DNA from: Spraguea lophii | Lineage: Eukaryota; Microsporidia; Spragueidae | Reading direction: 5' to 3' | Assembly (NCBI GenBank): GCA_001887945.1 | Contig: LDOQ01000168.1 | Span: forward strand, 1-64,000 | Length of the DNA: 64,000 bases | Part shown: positions 30,308 through 40,611 of the stretch, one piece after another | How positions within the stretch are numbered: the stretch's first letter is position 1 | Layout: each line of letters starts with the position of its first letter | Notes under the pieces: model-generated | Databases searched by the model: none | Seen by the model: only the letters and a program-made list of their open reading frames with translations | Told to the model about the DNA's origin: nothing | Made by a program: the position numbers and the translations under genes

Positions 30308-30757
30308 ATCCTAAAATAATTATAATTTCTTTTTGTAACTATTAATAATATATTTATAGAAATAAAAACCATTTGAAAGGTTTGGCATTTTTTGATTAAA
30401 ATTTTATTTATTATTTATTTATTATATGTAGTATATATGTAATACGTAGTAGGTTGTAAAGTAATATATAGTAATTAATAGTTATATAGTAGTTAGTAGT
30501 ATATATAAAGTATATAATGATCTAAAGTAGTTAGTAGTTACATATAAAATATAAATAATATATTATTATATTTATTTAATATTAATATATAGTAATTATT
30601 GTATATTTAAATTATTTATCCTATGAATATGGATAATACATTAATTAAAAAAGTTATTAACAATAATAAGATATTATCAGTGGTTAGGTTAGGTTAGTTG
30701 TATTATTATTAATTATTGTATTGTTATTTGTTAATATCATTTATAGTCTTATTATCG
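30308..30757. other. spacer with simple repeats and a telomere-like word
   Basis: AT-rich DNA with many TAGTAGTTAGTA variants near 30470-30545 and GGTTAGGTTAGGTTAG at 30682-30697, that is three tandem TTAGG-type units. No gene is seen. Confidence 0.5.
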
Positions 30758-32278
30758 TTATAACTTATCATTATTATTTAAAATCTTATTACCATTTATA
30801 ATCTTATTATCATTTATTCGTTTTGTCTTATATATGCCTTTTAATTTATATATTTTATTAATATATTCTTTTATTACTTTTTCTTTAACATTTAATTTTG
30901 TAAGCTTATCTTTTAATAATAACATTTTATTGTTATATTCATTTTCTTCTTTTATATTATTTATATTATCATGAATATTTATTTTATTATTGATATTACT
31001 ATTAATATTATTTTCTTCATATGCTTTCATATTGCTTATTTTACTTTTGTTATCCTTAATATTATTATTGATACTATCCTTGATACTATCCTTAATACTA
31101 TCATAATTATTATCATACTCATTCTTAAAATTCGCTTCTTTCTTAATATTTTCTTCTTTCATATTTGTTATCACTTCTTCGTATTCTTTTTTAATATTTT
31201 TTATTATTTCTTCATATTCTTCTTTTATTTTATTCATTTTATTTTCTTCATATGCCTTCATTATATTTTTTATTTCTGTTATTGTATAATATACATCATT
31301 AGATTTATATTTATTTTTAATATTTTCTATATTAATATTTATATTCTCTTTATTTTCTTCTATTATAGATATTAATTCATTATTATATTTTTTTAATACA
31401 TTTATTTTATTGTTAAGATATTTATTTACTTCTTTTAGTTTTATATTATCTATATTATTATTGTTTATATTTTCGTTTATATTTTCGTTTGATTTAGATG
31501 TTAGTTCATTATTTATATTATTATTATTTGTATCTATATTAGTTACTTCTATATCATTATCATTTAATTTATTATTGTTTATTTCTTGTAGTTTTATATT
31601 TTCTTCTATCAATTTTTTCATTTCCTTCTCACTTTTACTTTTATATTCTCTTATTTCCTTTTCACTTTTATTTTTATATTCTTTCTTTATCTCTTCTATT
31701 TCTTTATAAATTAAAAGATATATTTTACCACGTATAGAAAGTATTTTACGTTGTGTATCTTTTAAATCATCTAATTCTTTTTGTATGATATTTAAAGATA
31801 TCATATTATTATTTTCATTTGATATTTCTTTTCCTGTATTAATGGTATTAATAATATTAGTATTTAGGTTATTATTATTTAAGTCGTTATTATCATTATT
31901 AATAGTATTAGTAATATTAGTATTAATTTTGTTATCAATGTTAAGTGTGTTTAGGTTATCTTCATTTAAAAAATATTTCTGATTAACTTTGTTATATTTA
32001 TTTGTTTCTTTATTTTCATGATTATTGTCTAAATTATTATTTATATTATAGTTATGTTTGTTATGTTTGTTATCTAAATTATTATCCTTGTTATAATTAT
32101 ACTTATTATCTAACTTATAACCTTTTTCTTTGTTATAATCTATATCATCTTTATTATCATTTAAATTATATTCTTTATTATTGAATACATTTATATTTTT
32201 TTCTAATAACTTAGATTTACGTATTACAAAACTATCATCATATTTACGTTCTAAATTATTTAATTCTGTATCTGACAT
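30758..32278 (-). CDS. coiled-coil, Asn-rich protein of unknown function
   Basis: At 506 aa the first third is Asn/Asp/Lys-rich. From about residue 165 a long coiled coil begins (ELDDLKDTQRKIL, then EIEEIKKEYKNKSEKEIREY) and continues with Asn-rich interruptions to about 480. There are two near-repeated pieces, MKAYEEN, about 75 residues apart. No signal peptide or membrane segment is visible. The gene is real by the CCC test: CCC (GGG at 32283-32285 on plus) lies 4 bases before the ATG. Its function cannot be told; a structural, motor-associated or kinetochore role would be a guess. Confidence 0.75.
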   Translation of the reverse strand: MSDTELNNLERKYDDSFVIRKSKLLEKNINVFNNKEYNLNDNKDDIDYNKEKGYKLDNKYNYNKDNNLDNKHNKHNYNINNNLDNNHENKETNKYNKVNQKYFLNEDNLNTLNIDNKINTNITNTINNDNNDLNNNNLNTNIINTINTGKEISNENNNMISLNIIQKELDDLKDTQRKILSIRGKIYLLIYKEIEEIKKEYKNKSEKEIREYKSKSEKEMKKLIEENIKLQEINNNKLNDNDIEVTNIDTNNNNINNELTSKSNENINENINNNNIDNIKLKEVNKYLNNKINVLKKYNNELISIIEENKENININIENIKNKYKSNDVYYTITEIKNIMKAYEENKMNKIKEEYEEIIKNIKKEYEEVITNMKEENIKKEANFKNEYDNNYDSIKDSIKDSINNNIKDNKSKISNMKAYEENNINSNINNKINIHDNINNIKEENEYNNKMLLLKDKLTKLNVKEKVIKEYINKIYKLKGIYKTKRINDNKIINGNKILNNNDKL

Positions 32279-32771
32279 TTAAGGGTTTAAAAAAAACAAA
32301 GAAATATGTAATATAGATAATAATTTATGATATAGATATTAGTTTACGATAAGTATAATAATGATAAATAGAATAGTTTATGATAAATGTAATAATGATA
32401 TAGATATTTAAAAAGTAATTATAAATATTTCATTTAAGAATAATTATAAATATTTTTTAATAGAGCAATAAACTTAATAATAAGATAATAAAGAAATATT
32501 ATCAATGTGTAATAAAACATATAATTTTATAGTTTCTTATATTTTCAATAACAATTTATTTTTACACGTACATTCATAATAGTTGTTTTTAATTTCTTAT
32601 ATTTTCATTAGTAATAGGTTTTAATTTCTTATATTTTCATACGTATATTTTTATAATTGTATTTATTTGTTATTTTTTATTAAATGAAATATTTTATACA
32701 TCTGAAACATATCATCTATCTTTTTTTTCTCTTACCACAATATATTATATTTTTTTTGTTTCAAAACAAAA
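32279..32771. other. divergent intergenic region
   Basis: AT-rich, with a few repeats of TTTCTTATATTTTCA near 32530-32640. No gene or RNA is visible. Confidence 0.4.
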
Positions 32772-33275
32772 ATGCATGATTACGATACCATCTATTTTGA
32801 AAAAAATAACAAAATAGTCAAAATACTTTCTATATCCGAGCTAGACCCATTCACATTGATATCCTACGAAGAGACTATTCATAATACTAAAGATGATATT
32901 ATTTTATTTGCTATGTTAATATGCGATAGCCATAAAAGTTTGTATTTGGCAGAAAATATCTTAAATCTTAGATATGGAAGATATGGTAAGACGGATGAAC
33001 TTTGTATTTATGAGCTTATGGATCCGATTACAAGATTGTTTTGTAATGATATACATTATTATAAACTCAGGAAAAAAGATAGGATCGCTAAATTTATGGG
33101 CAATGAAAAGGTTTTGCTTTCTTCGGAGTATATAAATGTTATTTGGGATAAGGATACAAAAGTAAGTGATCAGCATGTTTGTAAGGATGTCGTAGGTGCA
33201 ACCATTTTGTGTTTTATTATAATATATTTGTTGTTTTTGGCGCCGTTCATAATAGATAAGTATAGAAATGGGTAA
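32772..33275 (+). CDS. C-terminally anchored membrane protein, unknown
   Basis: The 167-aa protein has a polar N-terminal domain and one strong hydrophobic segment (about 141-160, ATILCFIIIYLLFLAPFII), followed by DKYRNG. There is no signal peptide, so it is probably tail-anchored with the bulk in the cytosol, as for SNARE-like or ER proteins. No family motif is recognised. The codon and base composition is less AT-biased than that of the neighbouring Asn-rich genes, and the reading frame has no low-complexity filler, which supports a true gene. Confidence 0.75.
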   Translation: MHDYDTIYFEKNNKIVKILSISELDPFTLISYEETIHNTKDDIILFAMLICDSHKSLYLAENILNLRYGRYGKTDELCIYELMDPITRLFCNDIHYYKLRKKDRIAKFMGNEKVLLSSEYINVIWDKDTKVSDQHVCKDVVGATILCFIIIYLLFLAPFIIDKYRNG

Positions 33276-34054
33276 TCGTTGCACATAATTGGAATCATAT
33301 TGTTTCAGAAATATCTTTTATATTTTGATATATTGGAAGTTACATATTTTTATTTTAAAGTTTGATATGTTACAAATTAAGTGTTTTAAAATTTTTATAT
33401 AAACTATTATTTAATCAGATTTTTATTATTATATTGCAGAATATTTAATTAAACTTTTATTATATTGTAAAATACTTTATAAACTTTAAATGGGATTTTA
33501 TGAATGACGAGAGAAAAATAAATATAGAAAAGATTGCGACTTAATAAATTTTGATTTTTAAAGAGAATACGTGATATTAAACATGTTATATATTTTATAT
33601 TCATATTACTATTTCTAAAATATTTCTATATCTTTTCTATTACATTCTAATACAAGTTTTAAACGTGATTCTTGTAGTTTCAACTGGTTGTTTAAAGGAT
33701 AATATATTTCTAAATATAGAAAATTTATTTTTCTGTAAAAAATATTGGATTATAGAAGTGCTATGAAATTATACGTTATTCTTTGGATTATAGGAGTGCG
33801 ATGAAATTGTGCATTATCTATTATAATAATTATATTTACGTTTAAATATTATAATGATATGTCATAGTTGAAAATTCTGAATATTTTTATATATCAAATG
33901 TGTTGTTTTCACATTTATAATATGATATACCACTTTGAGAGAGGTTGAATTTATAGTGGTATTTTGTTACTGGAATGAAATAATATACTTTATATCATTT
34001 ATGTTAATAAGATAATAACCATATGATGCAATATTGTGTAAATTAAAACAACAC
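33276..34054. other. gene-free AT-rich stretch
   Basis: The only repeated feature is a sentence of about 30 bases (TTGGATTATAGAAGTGC...ATTATACG) found twice near 33750 and 33785. Confidence 0.4.
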
Positions 34055-34234
34055 TTATTTTTTAAAAGGTACGATTTTATTTATCTTACCCATGAATATT
34101 GCATAACAACTCTTTATTTGCTGCTTATGTTCTTCATCCAAAACAATAAAGTATTTTTTTAATCTTTTAAAAGTAATATCATTACTTCTAACTAACATAG
34201 AAAAGATGCGGCTAAAATGAAATGTCTGTTTGCA
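34055..34234 (-). pseudogene. possible gene fragment, unrecognised
   Basis: On the minus strand 59 codons are open and end at a stop at 34055-34057, with a non-repetitive composition (VRSNDITFKRLKKYFIVLDE and FMGKINKIV are readable). Upstream, another frame reads KHARVHKIYNANRHFILAAS without an obvious end. The two pieces look like one coding sequence broken by a frameshift. I do not know the family. It could also be an eroded transposon. Confidence 0.3.
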
Positions 34235-34354
34235 TTATAAATTTTATGAACTCTGGCATGTTTCAAAAAACATTAACTGAAAAGATTTCTCTTATATCAA
34301 CTTTATTTCAACATTATCATTTTTTATAACCATTGAAATTCCAATCAGAATTAT

Positions 34355-34428
34355 CGAAACCAGAAACCAAGGGTTTTAGACCATGGTAGATCACAATTAG
34401 TCAAGAAAAAATTTAATTTATAGAACTT
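34355..34428 (+). mobile_element. SINE fragment (3' end)
   Basis: AACCAAGGGTTTTAGACCAT followed by GGTAGATCACAATTAGTCAAG matches the young element's AACCGAAGGTCACGGACCAT and GGTAGGCCGCAACCGGCCAGG in order. The rest of the element is missing, as expected for a 5'-truncated insertion or decay. Confidence 0.6.
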
Positions 34429-35441
34429 TATAGAGAAGTCACACATGGATCTAGAATTGAGTAGAGGAATAAAAAAATATAAAATAATTATGTTTTAATA
34501 ATAATAATATATTTTATTTTCTTATGTTAAAAAAATTATCGGAAATAAAAGCCAGAAATTAATAAACAATTTCTTCGGAAGGTTAGTAAATTTTGCCGTT
34601 TCTTTACACCTTTACTACCAATCAATCTTGTTTCAAAGAATAATTCATTGTGAATTTTATATATTTTCTTATTCTAATATTTATTGTATTTATATAAAAA
34701 TTACAATTTATTCTTCCTTATATTTAAGAAATCCGTTTTTACATATGAAAACCTCTGTATAATATATTTATTTTTTATTTATAATTTTATGCAAATGAAG
34801 AATAAGATTAATTTTATCACCAAACGGTCAAAAACCATAGATCCTAAAGAATTATCAAATGAAGAATGTATATCAAGCTTGAGTGAAGAATATGAGAACA
34901 TTTAATTTAATAAATAATAATTAATAATTTATTTTTGAATAAATATTTTGTTTATAGAGGTTTTTTAATTTACCATGATTGGTGACATTGTGTCTTTAAA
35001 GTTATTGTGAGTTACTTTGATTGTTATTACAATAGATGTATTACTCTCAGATTACTTTATGGTCTAGGTTATTGGAAGTTTATATATTTTACATCACTTC
35101 CTTTGATTAAAACAGATATTAGCTTTTTCTATATCATTGTCACGTCCAATCCAAAAATCAATACAGAATCTTTTTACAGAGCAAATTAAATATTGTTTTA
35201 ATTTAACAATATATATCACATATAAAAACGGAATATAATGATTGTATCATATTATAAATTTTGTATTTAGAAGAATTTGAATAAATGACCTTTAAATATT
35301 TTTCAAATCTAATGGGACAATAAGAAATAAAAAAATAAAATATTTATGAAAAGTAACAACCAATGGTTTATTATTATATATAAGAATTTAATTATCATAA
35401 ATAAATAATTTCTAATATTTAAAATGATAATACTCAGTATT
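34429..35441. other. gene-poor stretch
   Basis: Two short frames (34684-34905 and 35007-35189) begin with non-ATG codons and have no motif. I do not call them. Confidence 0.4.
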
Positions 35442-35669
35442 TTATTTTATATAACCTACAATATCTTTTAGAATTTTATTAGGATCTAATCTTCCATGTA
35501 TTATTTTAAATATCTCTGTACAATCTCTACCTGCATATTTTAAAAGACATTTTTTACCTCCTGGATGAGTATTTATATATTCTGTTATATTATACACAAC
35601 ATTGTTATAAATTATCCAACAATCATTAGCAGTATTATGTTTAGCTACTTCTTCTAAAGAAAGTATCAT
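35442..35669 (-). CDS. cytochrome b5-type heme-binding protein
   Basis: The protein is only 75 aa and consists of just the cytochrome b5 fold. HPGG with heme ligand His35 lies in the pattern YNITEYINTHPGGKKCLLKYAGRDCT, and the second ligand is His58 (IIHGRLDP). There is no membrane anchor or signal. It would carry electrons to an oxidoreductase; without an anchor it may be soluble or a domain partner. The frame could be read nine codons further upstream only from a TTG, so ATG 35669 is preferred; the DNA before it reads ATCCTT. It lies 35 bp behind SPT3 on the same strand. Confidence 0.9.
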   Translation of the reverse strand: MILSLEEVAKHNTANDCWIIYNNVVYNITEYINTHPGGKKCLLKYAGRDCTEIFKIIHGRLDPNKILKDIVGYIK

Positions 35670-35704
35670 AAGGATAACAAAAAATGATTTTATCAATGAT
35701 AATC

Positions 35705-36382
35705 CTAATACAAGGTTTCTTTTTTACAAACAATAATCTGAAATACCGCATTTTCTAATTCAAATAAAGTTATGGGTATTTCTTCTTTACTTAATCTTTT
35801 ATCGAGAACATGGCTTACTATTTTATATACTATTTCATGACATATATATGCTATTACGTCTTTTGCATCATCCGATACTAAATATTTACCCAAAAATGTT
35901 TTAAACTGCTTTGGTTTTTTATAAATGAAAGAAGCTTTTCTACAATCAGCAAATTCTAAATATTTACTTTTTGTCATATTCTTTGTTAGTTTATCTATAG
36001 CTTCTAATTTTTTAAGATGGTATGTATCTTGACCAGAAGGTTCATTAAACCATTCAAAAGATTCTGAATAACTTGTTTCCGTTACATTTACATCAGGTGT
36101 TTCTTCTTCTTCTTTTTGTATGTTTTTTTTATATTTTTTGTATGCTATACAATCTTTTATACGTTTGACTTTAAAAGGATCTTTTCTGAGAGCAAAGCAT
36201 ATATCTTCTATACCTATAGATTTTCGTTTCTGGTGTATTTTTATACCATTGGCTATATTTAATAGATGTTGTATGTTAGATTTTACCACATCTTCTAAAT
36301 ACGATGCACTTTCTGTAAGTGGGTCGCGTACATCACCAAAAGAATACATCATTGTTTTTATTTCATGTGTATATAGTGACAT
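35705..36382 (-). CDS. SPT3: SAGA subunit SPT3 (two histone folds)
   Basis: A 225-aa transcription co-activator subunit of SAGA that helps TBP bind promoters. The N-terminal histone fold runs about 4-80 (YTHEIKTMMYSFGDVRDPLTES, then IEDICFALRKDPFKVKRI). It has the linker EFADCRKASFIYKKPKQFKTFL, close to the D/E-CRxxSFxxRKxxxF block of SPT3. The second, TAF11-like histone fold runs about 175-220. TAF13 has only the first fold, so the second fold and the linker favour SPT3. It is short compared with yeast (337 aa). CCC (GGG at 36385-36387 on plus) lies 2 bases before the ATG. Confidence 0.88.
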   Translation of the reverse strand: MSLYTHEIKTMMYSFGDVRDPLTESASYLEDVVKSNIQHLLNIANGIKIHQKRKSIGIEDICFALRKDPFKVKRIKDCIAYKKYKKNIQKEEEETPDVNVTETSYSESFEWFNEPSGQDTYHLKKLEAIDKLTKNMTKSKYLEFADCRKASFIYKKPKQFKTFLGKYLVSDDAKDVIAYICHEIVYKIVSHVLDKRLSKEEIPITLFELENAVFQIIVCKKETLY

Positions 36383-38269
36383 AAGGGTTTTGTAGAGAAT
36401 TATGTGTTGATTTAATCAATATTTTTAATTTATTCTAAAAATAGAATTATGTTACAATAAAGGAAATAGAAGAAAAGTATAAATAAAAAGGGAAGTTTAT
36501 ATTATTGTTATATTTTATTATGAGAAAATTAACTAGTGTATATTTTTGAAAATGGATTCTATAAATTATTTTTTTAATCATTTATTCACTATTTCTTTTA
36601 TAAATAAATCTCTAATTATTAGACAGTTTCAAAAAGAAATAAAAACAAATTTTATTATAACACAATATTATAAACAATTTATTTTTTCTCTAATTGTATT
36701 GATCAATGAAGTTTTTTTATATGAAAAATGACATATAATATAATTTTATAAAAATAATAAAAATATTTTTTGTCATTAAAATACTTTAATTTTTAAATAA
36801 AATTATAACATTTTCAAGAAATTTATTATGATATAATATTATGTTCTAATTATTATTTTGAAATGTATTTAATTACCGAATTTTCTTTTAGAATAAATTT
36901 AATTGACATTTGTATTAGAAGTGCAAGTTTTATATTTAAAATCTCTGAGATGTAAGTGTTGATTAGAATATTTTTGTGTTTATGTATGAAAAGTAGATAT
37001 AATACAGAATAAAATAAAGAAACTTATTTATTTAAAATAATATAAAATAATAATAATTTTAAACAATTTAATAATAAAAACGATAGTTCATATGTAATAT
37101 AATATTTTAGAAAAAAAATCAAAATTTCATATAAGAATTTTAATAAAAAGTAATTAAAATCTTATAAGATCTCGATTAAATCCGAATTATTCAATTAAAA
37201 ATATTATGAATCCTTTGTGAAATTTGAAGTAATAGCTTATAAAAAGTATACTATGTTATTTAAAATTCCTGTTGATTCGTTATATAAACTGTTTTGATTT
37301 TTTATTAATTGGCTTTGTCTTGTTTGTAACATGTTTTTATTCTAATTTCTAAGAGTTTCCTGTGAAATGATTACGTTCTAAAGGGGAATAGCTAATTAAA
37401 AATTGATCTTTTTTTGAAGTTTTTATCTCTTTCTGAAATATTCTGTAATATATAAAATATGTTTTTAAGTAATAAAATGACAAAGTTACAATATTTAAAA
37501 AGTTATGAAGCTAGATATAATTTTTAAAATATTTTTTTTAATTTAAATATGAATATAAACAAAGAAATAATTAAAAAATATTTTCAAGAAACTTTTAATG
37601 TATATTATAATATTTATATAGTGTTTAAAATATGATTTTGGGTTTTAATAGGAGGATCCGGAAATTATGATATTCATATTTTTTAGTTTTTTTAATAATA
37701 TAATGGTATCATGAAAAAATGTAAAATTTGAAAAAGGAACTAAAACTACGGGGGTAATGATATTATCATCAAGTCTAGAACATCAAATAAGTAATAATGG
37801 GTATAATATGTTATTTATGAAAAGATGAGTTATGTTTATAAAAGATATAACAAATAAATATTAATCTATGTCTAATAATCCTTTTTCTAGAAAACTCATA
37901 AAAGCCGGAAAAAATAATGAAATTTTAGTGTTAATTTTATATTTAAGGAATTTTTCTTTTTTTCGTGATCTCTATAATGTTATACTTACAGATAAAGTGT
38001 TATTTACTTTATCTGTAATTGATCCAAGATCGTTGAGTTTTAAAACACGAGTATATTTATATTAATCATCTTAGCTATAAATATATATTAATATTATCAC
38101 ATAATGTTCTGAGTATTAAGAACACGTGCAGAATATGTATTTTTGAGTTATTTAAATTATAATGGGATTCTAATATTCTTATTGGCTGACAATAATCAAA
38201 TAATGTGTCAATATATGAATTATAATTACACCAGTTAATCACTATTTTTATCTAATAATGGCATCATAA
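36383..38269. other. gene-poor AT-rich stretch
   Basis: Two short ATG frames (36552-36731, 59 aa; 37868-38065, 65 aa) have no CCC box and no recognisable motif. I see nothing else supportable. Confidence 0.4.
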
Positions 38270-38420
38270 CTCATTATATAATTATATTATCTTGTTGAAC
38301 TTTCAGTTAACTCATCTTATCTTCCTAATTTGTCGATTTTTTTGTTTTGTAAATATTTCTGAATAAGTATTTAAATCTGGTGGTTTTCGAATATGATTAT
38401 CATTTTACATTTGTTATGTG
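38270..38420 (-). mobile_element. possible SINE fragment (5' head side), very decayed
   Basis: AACTCATCTTATCTTCC, TTTTTTGTTTTGTAAATATTT and CTGAATAAGTATTTAAATCTG, then GATTATCATTTTACA, follow the order of the young element near its head. Identity is low, so this is tentative. Confidence 0.4.
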
Positions 38421-39271
38421 CACTCTTGACTTATGTCAAGCAAAGAAGCTAATTAGTCTCTTAGTAATTATCATAATATATTTAATGGGGAGTTGCGTTA
38501 TGAGCAGTTCTAAAACGATTTGGGAATTTTTTATTTTAAAACAAAATATGATTGGTTCAAAAATACTTTTATTGAACTTTATAACAACGTTATTACATAA
38601 ACTATAAGTTTCACAATTCTTTTAATTTCCACTCTACTTATAGAAAAAACAATTCTACTTATAAAAAAATATTCTATACTAAGATTTAATAACAGAGAAT
38701 TCATGTTTAGATTCCATATGTATCTCATGGGTATGTTTCCCATTCCCGGGCAAATTAATAATCACTCTCCCCTATTGACATAGCCATCACAGTACAAAGC
38801 TATTTTTTTTTAACCATCATTAAACATACCATAAAAATTTAAGATCCTCCCTTACGAAATTATTATTGAAAATGTATCATATTTAAATAATTTTATTATG
38901 GAACCAAATATTTAAACCATTATACGCTTATAAAAATATTGTCTTTGTCGTTATATAATCAAGACTGTGACAGTCGAACTTAATACACATTAGACCATTT
39001 TAATATTTCATAAATTAATTTATATTTAATATACCCTATTTATTTATAAAAACGAATGAAAATGTTTAAGTTACAATTTTTAATTATTAAATATGTTTAT
39101 GTAATAAGTTATCAATGCAAGATAAAGAATACATAATACATTTAAATATACCGATTGTTTGTGCAATATTTAAAAGAGCAGACGAGATAAAGTTTAAATA
39201 TTACAACATTTGACATATTTATTGTCTAAATATACAAAAGCCTTGTACGAAGCAAAAGACGAGAAGACTGA
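38421..39271. other. gene-poor stretch with a small GC-richer patch
   Basis: The patch near 38720-38800 contains ATGGG...CCCAT (38727-38743), CCCGGG and CTCTCCCC, which is unusual against the background. No frame is convincing. Confidence 0.35.
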
Positions 39272-40267
39272 TTAACATAAATCATCAAAAAATGATGAGT
39301 TTGGGAGTTCAACATCGTCGTCGATAAAGAAATTCTTCAAAACAGTTTCTTTTCTGGTAACTCTTCTTTTTACATTTTCTTCTTTCTTTCCCGGAATCGA
39401 AGATATATGTTTTCTTTTTTCAATCCCTATTTTGTCATTTTCTCTAATATCTACAGGCTTTTTAATTTCTTCTATAGTTTTTGAAATTAAAACATTTTTA
39501 GAGTTTGTAGGTTTTTTGAAATCCCTTACAAACAATATATTTTCCGGATCAAATTTTTTTAATTTTATATTTATTTTGATATTATATTTTTTATTAATAA
39601 TCGAAGATTGAATTCTTGTACCGAAAGCTCTTGCTTTGTTTTTCTTAACATAAATAAAGGGTACAGGTGTATCTAATGTGGAACTTTCATCATCTCCCAA
39701 ATCAATTATTTTCTTTTCAGGGTTTTTTTGAGTTTTAATACTTAAATTTTTAAATTCATTGGTTGTTTTTATTTCCATCACACCGTCTTCTTCTTTGTTT
39801 TTATCCCATTTATTAAACAAATGTTTTCGATATCCTCCTGTCATTATAGTTTTTTTAGTCATTTTCACTTCTTCTTTATCATTCTTACAAGCTTCTCTTA
39901 AAAATTCATCCTCATCTTCTGTTTGTTCTGTCTCAAAATCATCATGAAACAAATCCAACATCTGCTCTTCTTTGTTGATTTGTATTATATCATTAAATTT
40001 TGCAATTTTTTCCACATCTATACTACTAATATCAGATTTAGAAGATGTTATATTCAAATCTGTTCTGATTCCTTGATTTTTTTCAAGACCTTTATTCATC
40101 ATATTTATAAGCTCGTCTTTTTTCTTTCTTATTTCATTAATATACCTATTTTTAACTGTAACATTCAACCGATTATTCTTTTTCCATATTTCCTTTCCAT
40201 CTAGATTAGATTCGAGAAAATATATTTCACCCTTGGATATACGTACTCCATTGATTTTTTCCTCCAT
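39272..40267 (-). CDS. charged protein of unknown function
   Basis: The 331-aa hydrophilic protein is rich in Lys, Glu and Asp, with no signal peptide or membrane segment. It begins MEEKINGVRISKGEIYFLES. It has acidic stretches near 110-125, a basic part near 275-310 (KRKHISSIPGKKEENVKRRVTRKE) and an acidic terminus. The arrangement suggests a nuclear, disordered protein. I do not recognise a family. The gene is not low-complexity, and CCCC (GGGG at 40275-40278 on plus) lies 7 bases before the ATG. It is divergent from the subtilisin gene across about 340 bp. Confidence 0.75.
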   Translation of the reverse strand: MEEKINGVRISKGEIYFLESNLDGKEIWKKNNRLNVTVKNRYINEIRKKKDELINMMNKGLEKNQGIRTDLNITSSKSDISSIDVEKIAKFNDIIQINKEEQMLDLFHDDFETEQTEDEDEFLREACKNDKEEVKMTKKTIMTGGYRKHLFNKWDKNKEEDGVMEIKTTNEFKNLSIKTQKNPEKKIIDLGDDESSTLDTPVPFIYVKKNKARAFGTRIQSSIINKKYNIKINIKLKKFDPENILFVRDFKKPTNSKNVLISKTIEEIKKPVDIRENDKIGIEKRKHISSIPGKKEENVKRRVTRKETVLKNFFIDDDVELPNSSFFDDLC

Positions 40268-40611
40268 AGTGTTTGGGGTAAAAATTATTTTTATAGGTTT
40301 GTATCATCAGATGATAAAAATAACTTTAAAACAATATACAAATAATAAACTGAAAAAAATCGAGATTTCATTTATATTACTGGATTTATATATTATTATA
40401 TTTTTAATGAAAACCTTGTGTTTTGTTTCTTTTATATAATTATTTTAATAGTTTAATATATCCGAATAAATATTAATATTTAGAATTACTGAAGGAAATA
40501 CATTAAAGATTAGTTCTAATGTTTAATATCATTCTTTATGTCATCTCTCATCAAAACATTTTTGTGTTTGTTTCATTTCTTTATATATAAAAAATCCAAA
40601 GCATAATTTAT
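40268..40611. promoter_or_regulatory. shared divergent promoter region
   Basis: 344 bp between the start of the charged protein (minus) and the subtilisin (plus). It is AT-rich and has a CCCC box for the minus gene. A 68-codon plus frame across it starts inside the first gene and is not real. Confidence 0.5.

Noticed and set aside
30971..31375. 134-aa and other long hydrophobic plus-strand frames over 28.7-32.2 kb
   Set aside because: They are the complements of Asn/Lys-rich minus-strand genes. Long Ile/Phe-rich shadows are expected there.
34684..34905. 73-aa frame
   Set aside because: It begins with a TTG codon and has no motif. The inner ATG part (about 38 aa) is not convincing.
36552..36731. 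59-aa ATG frame
   Set aside because: Low complexity, no CCC box, no recognisable motif; left in the gene-poor stretch.
37868..38065. 65-aa ATG frame beginning MSNNPFSRKLIKAG
   Set aside because: Composition is almost gene-like, but there is no CCC box and no family. Expression data would be needed.
38380..38607. 75-aa frame
   Set aside because: It starts at a non-ATG codon inside a decayed SINE head and has no motif.
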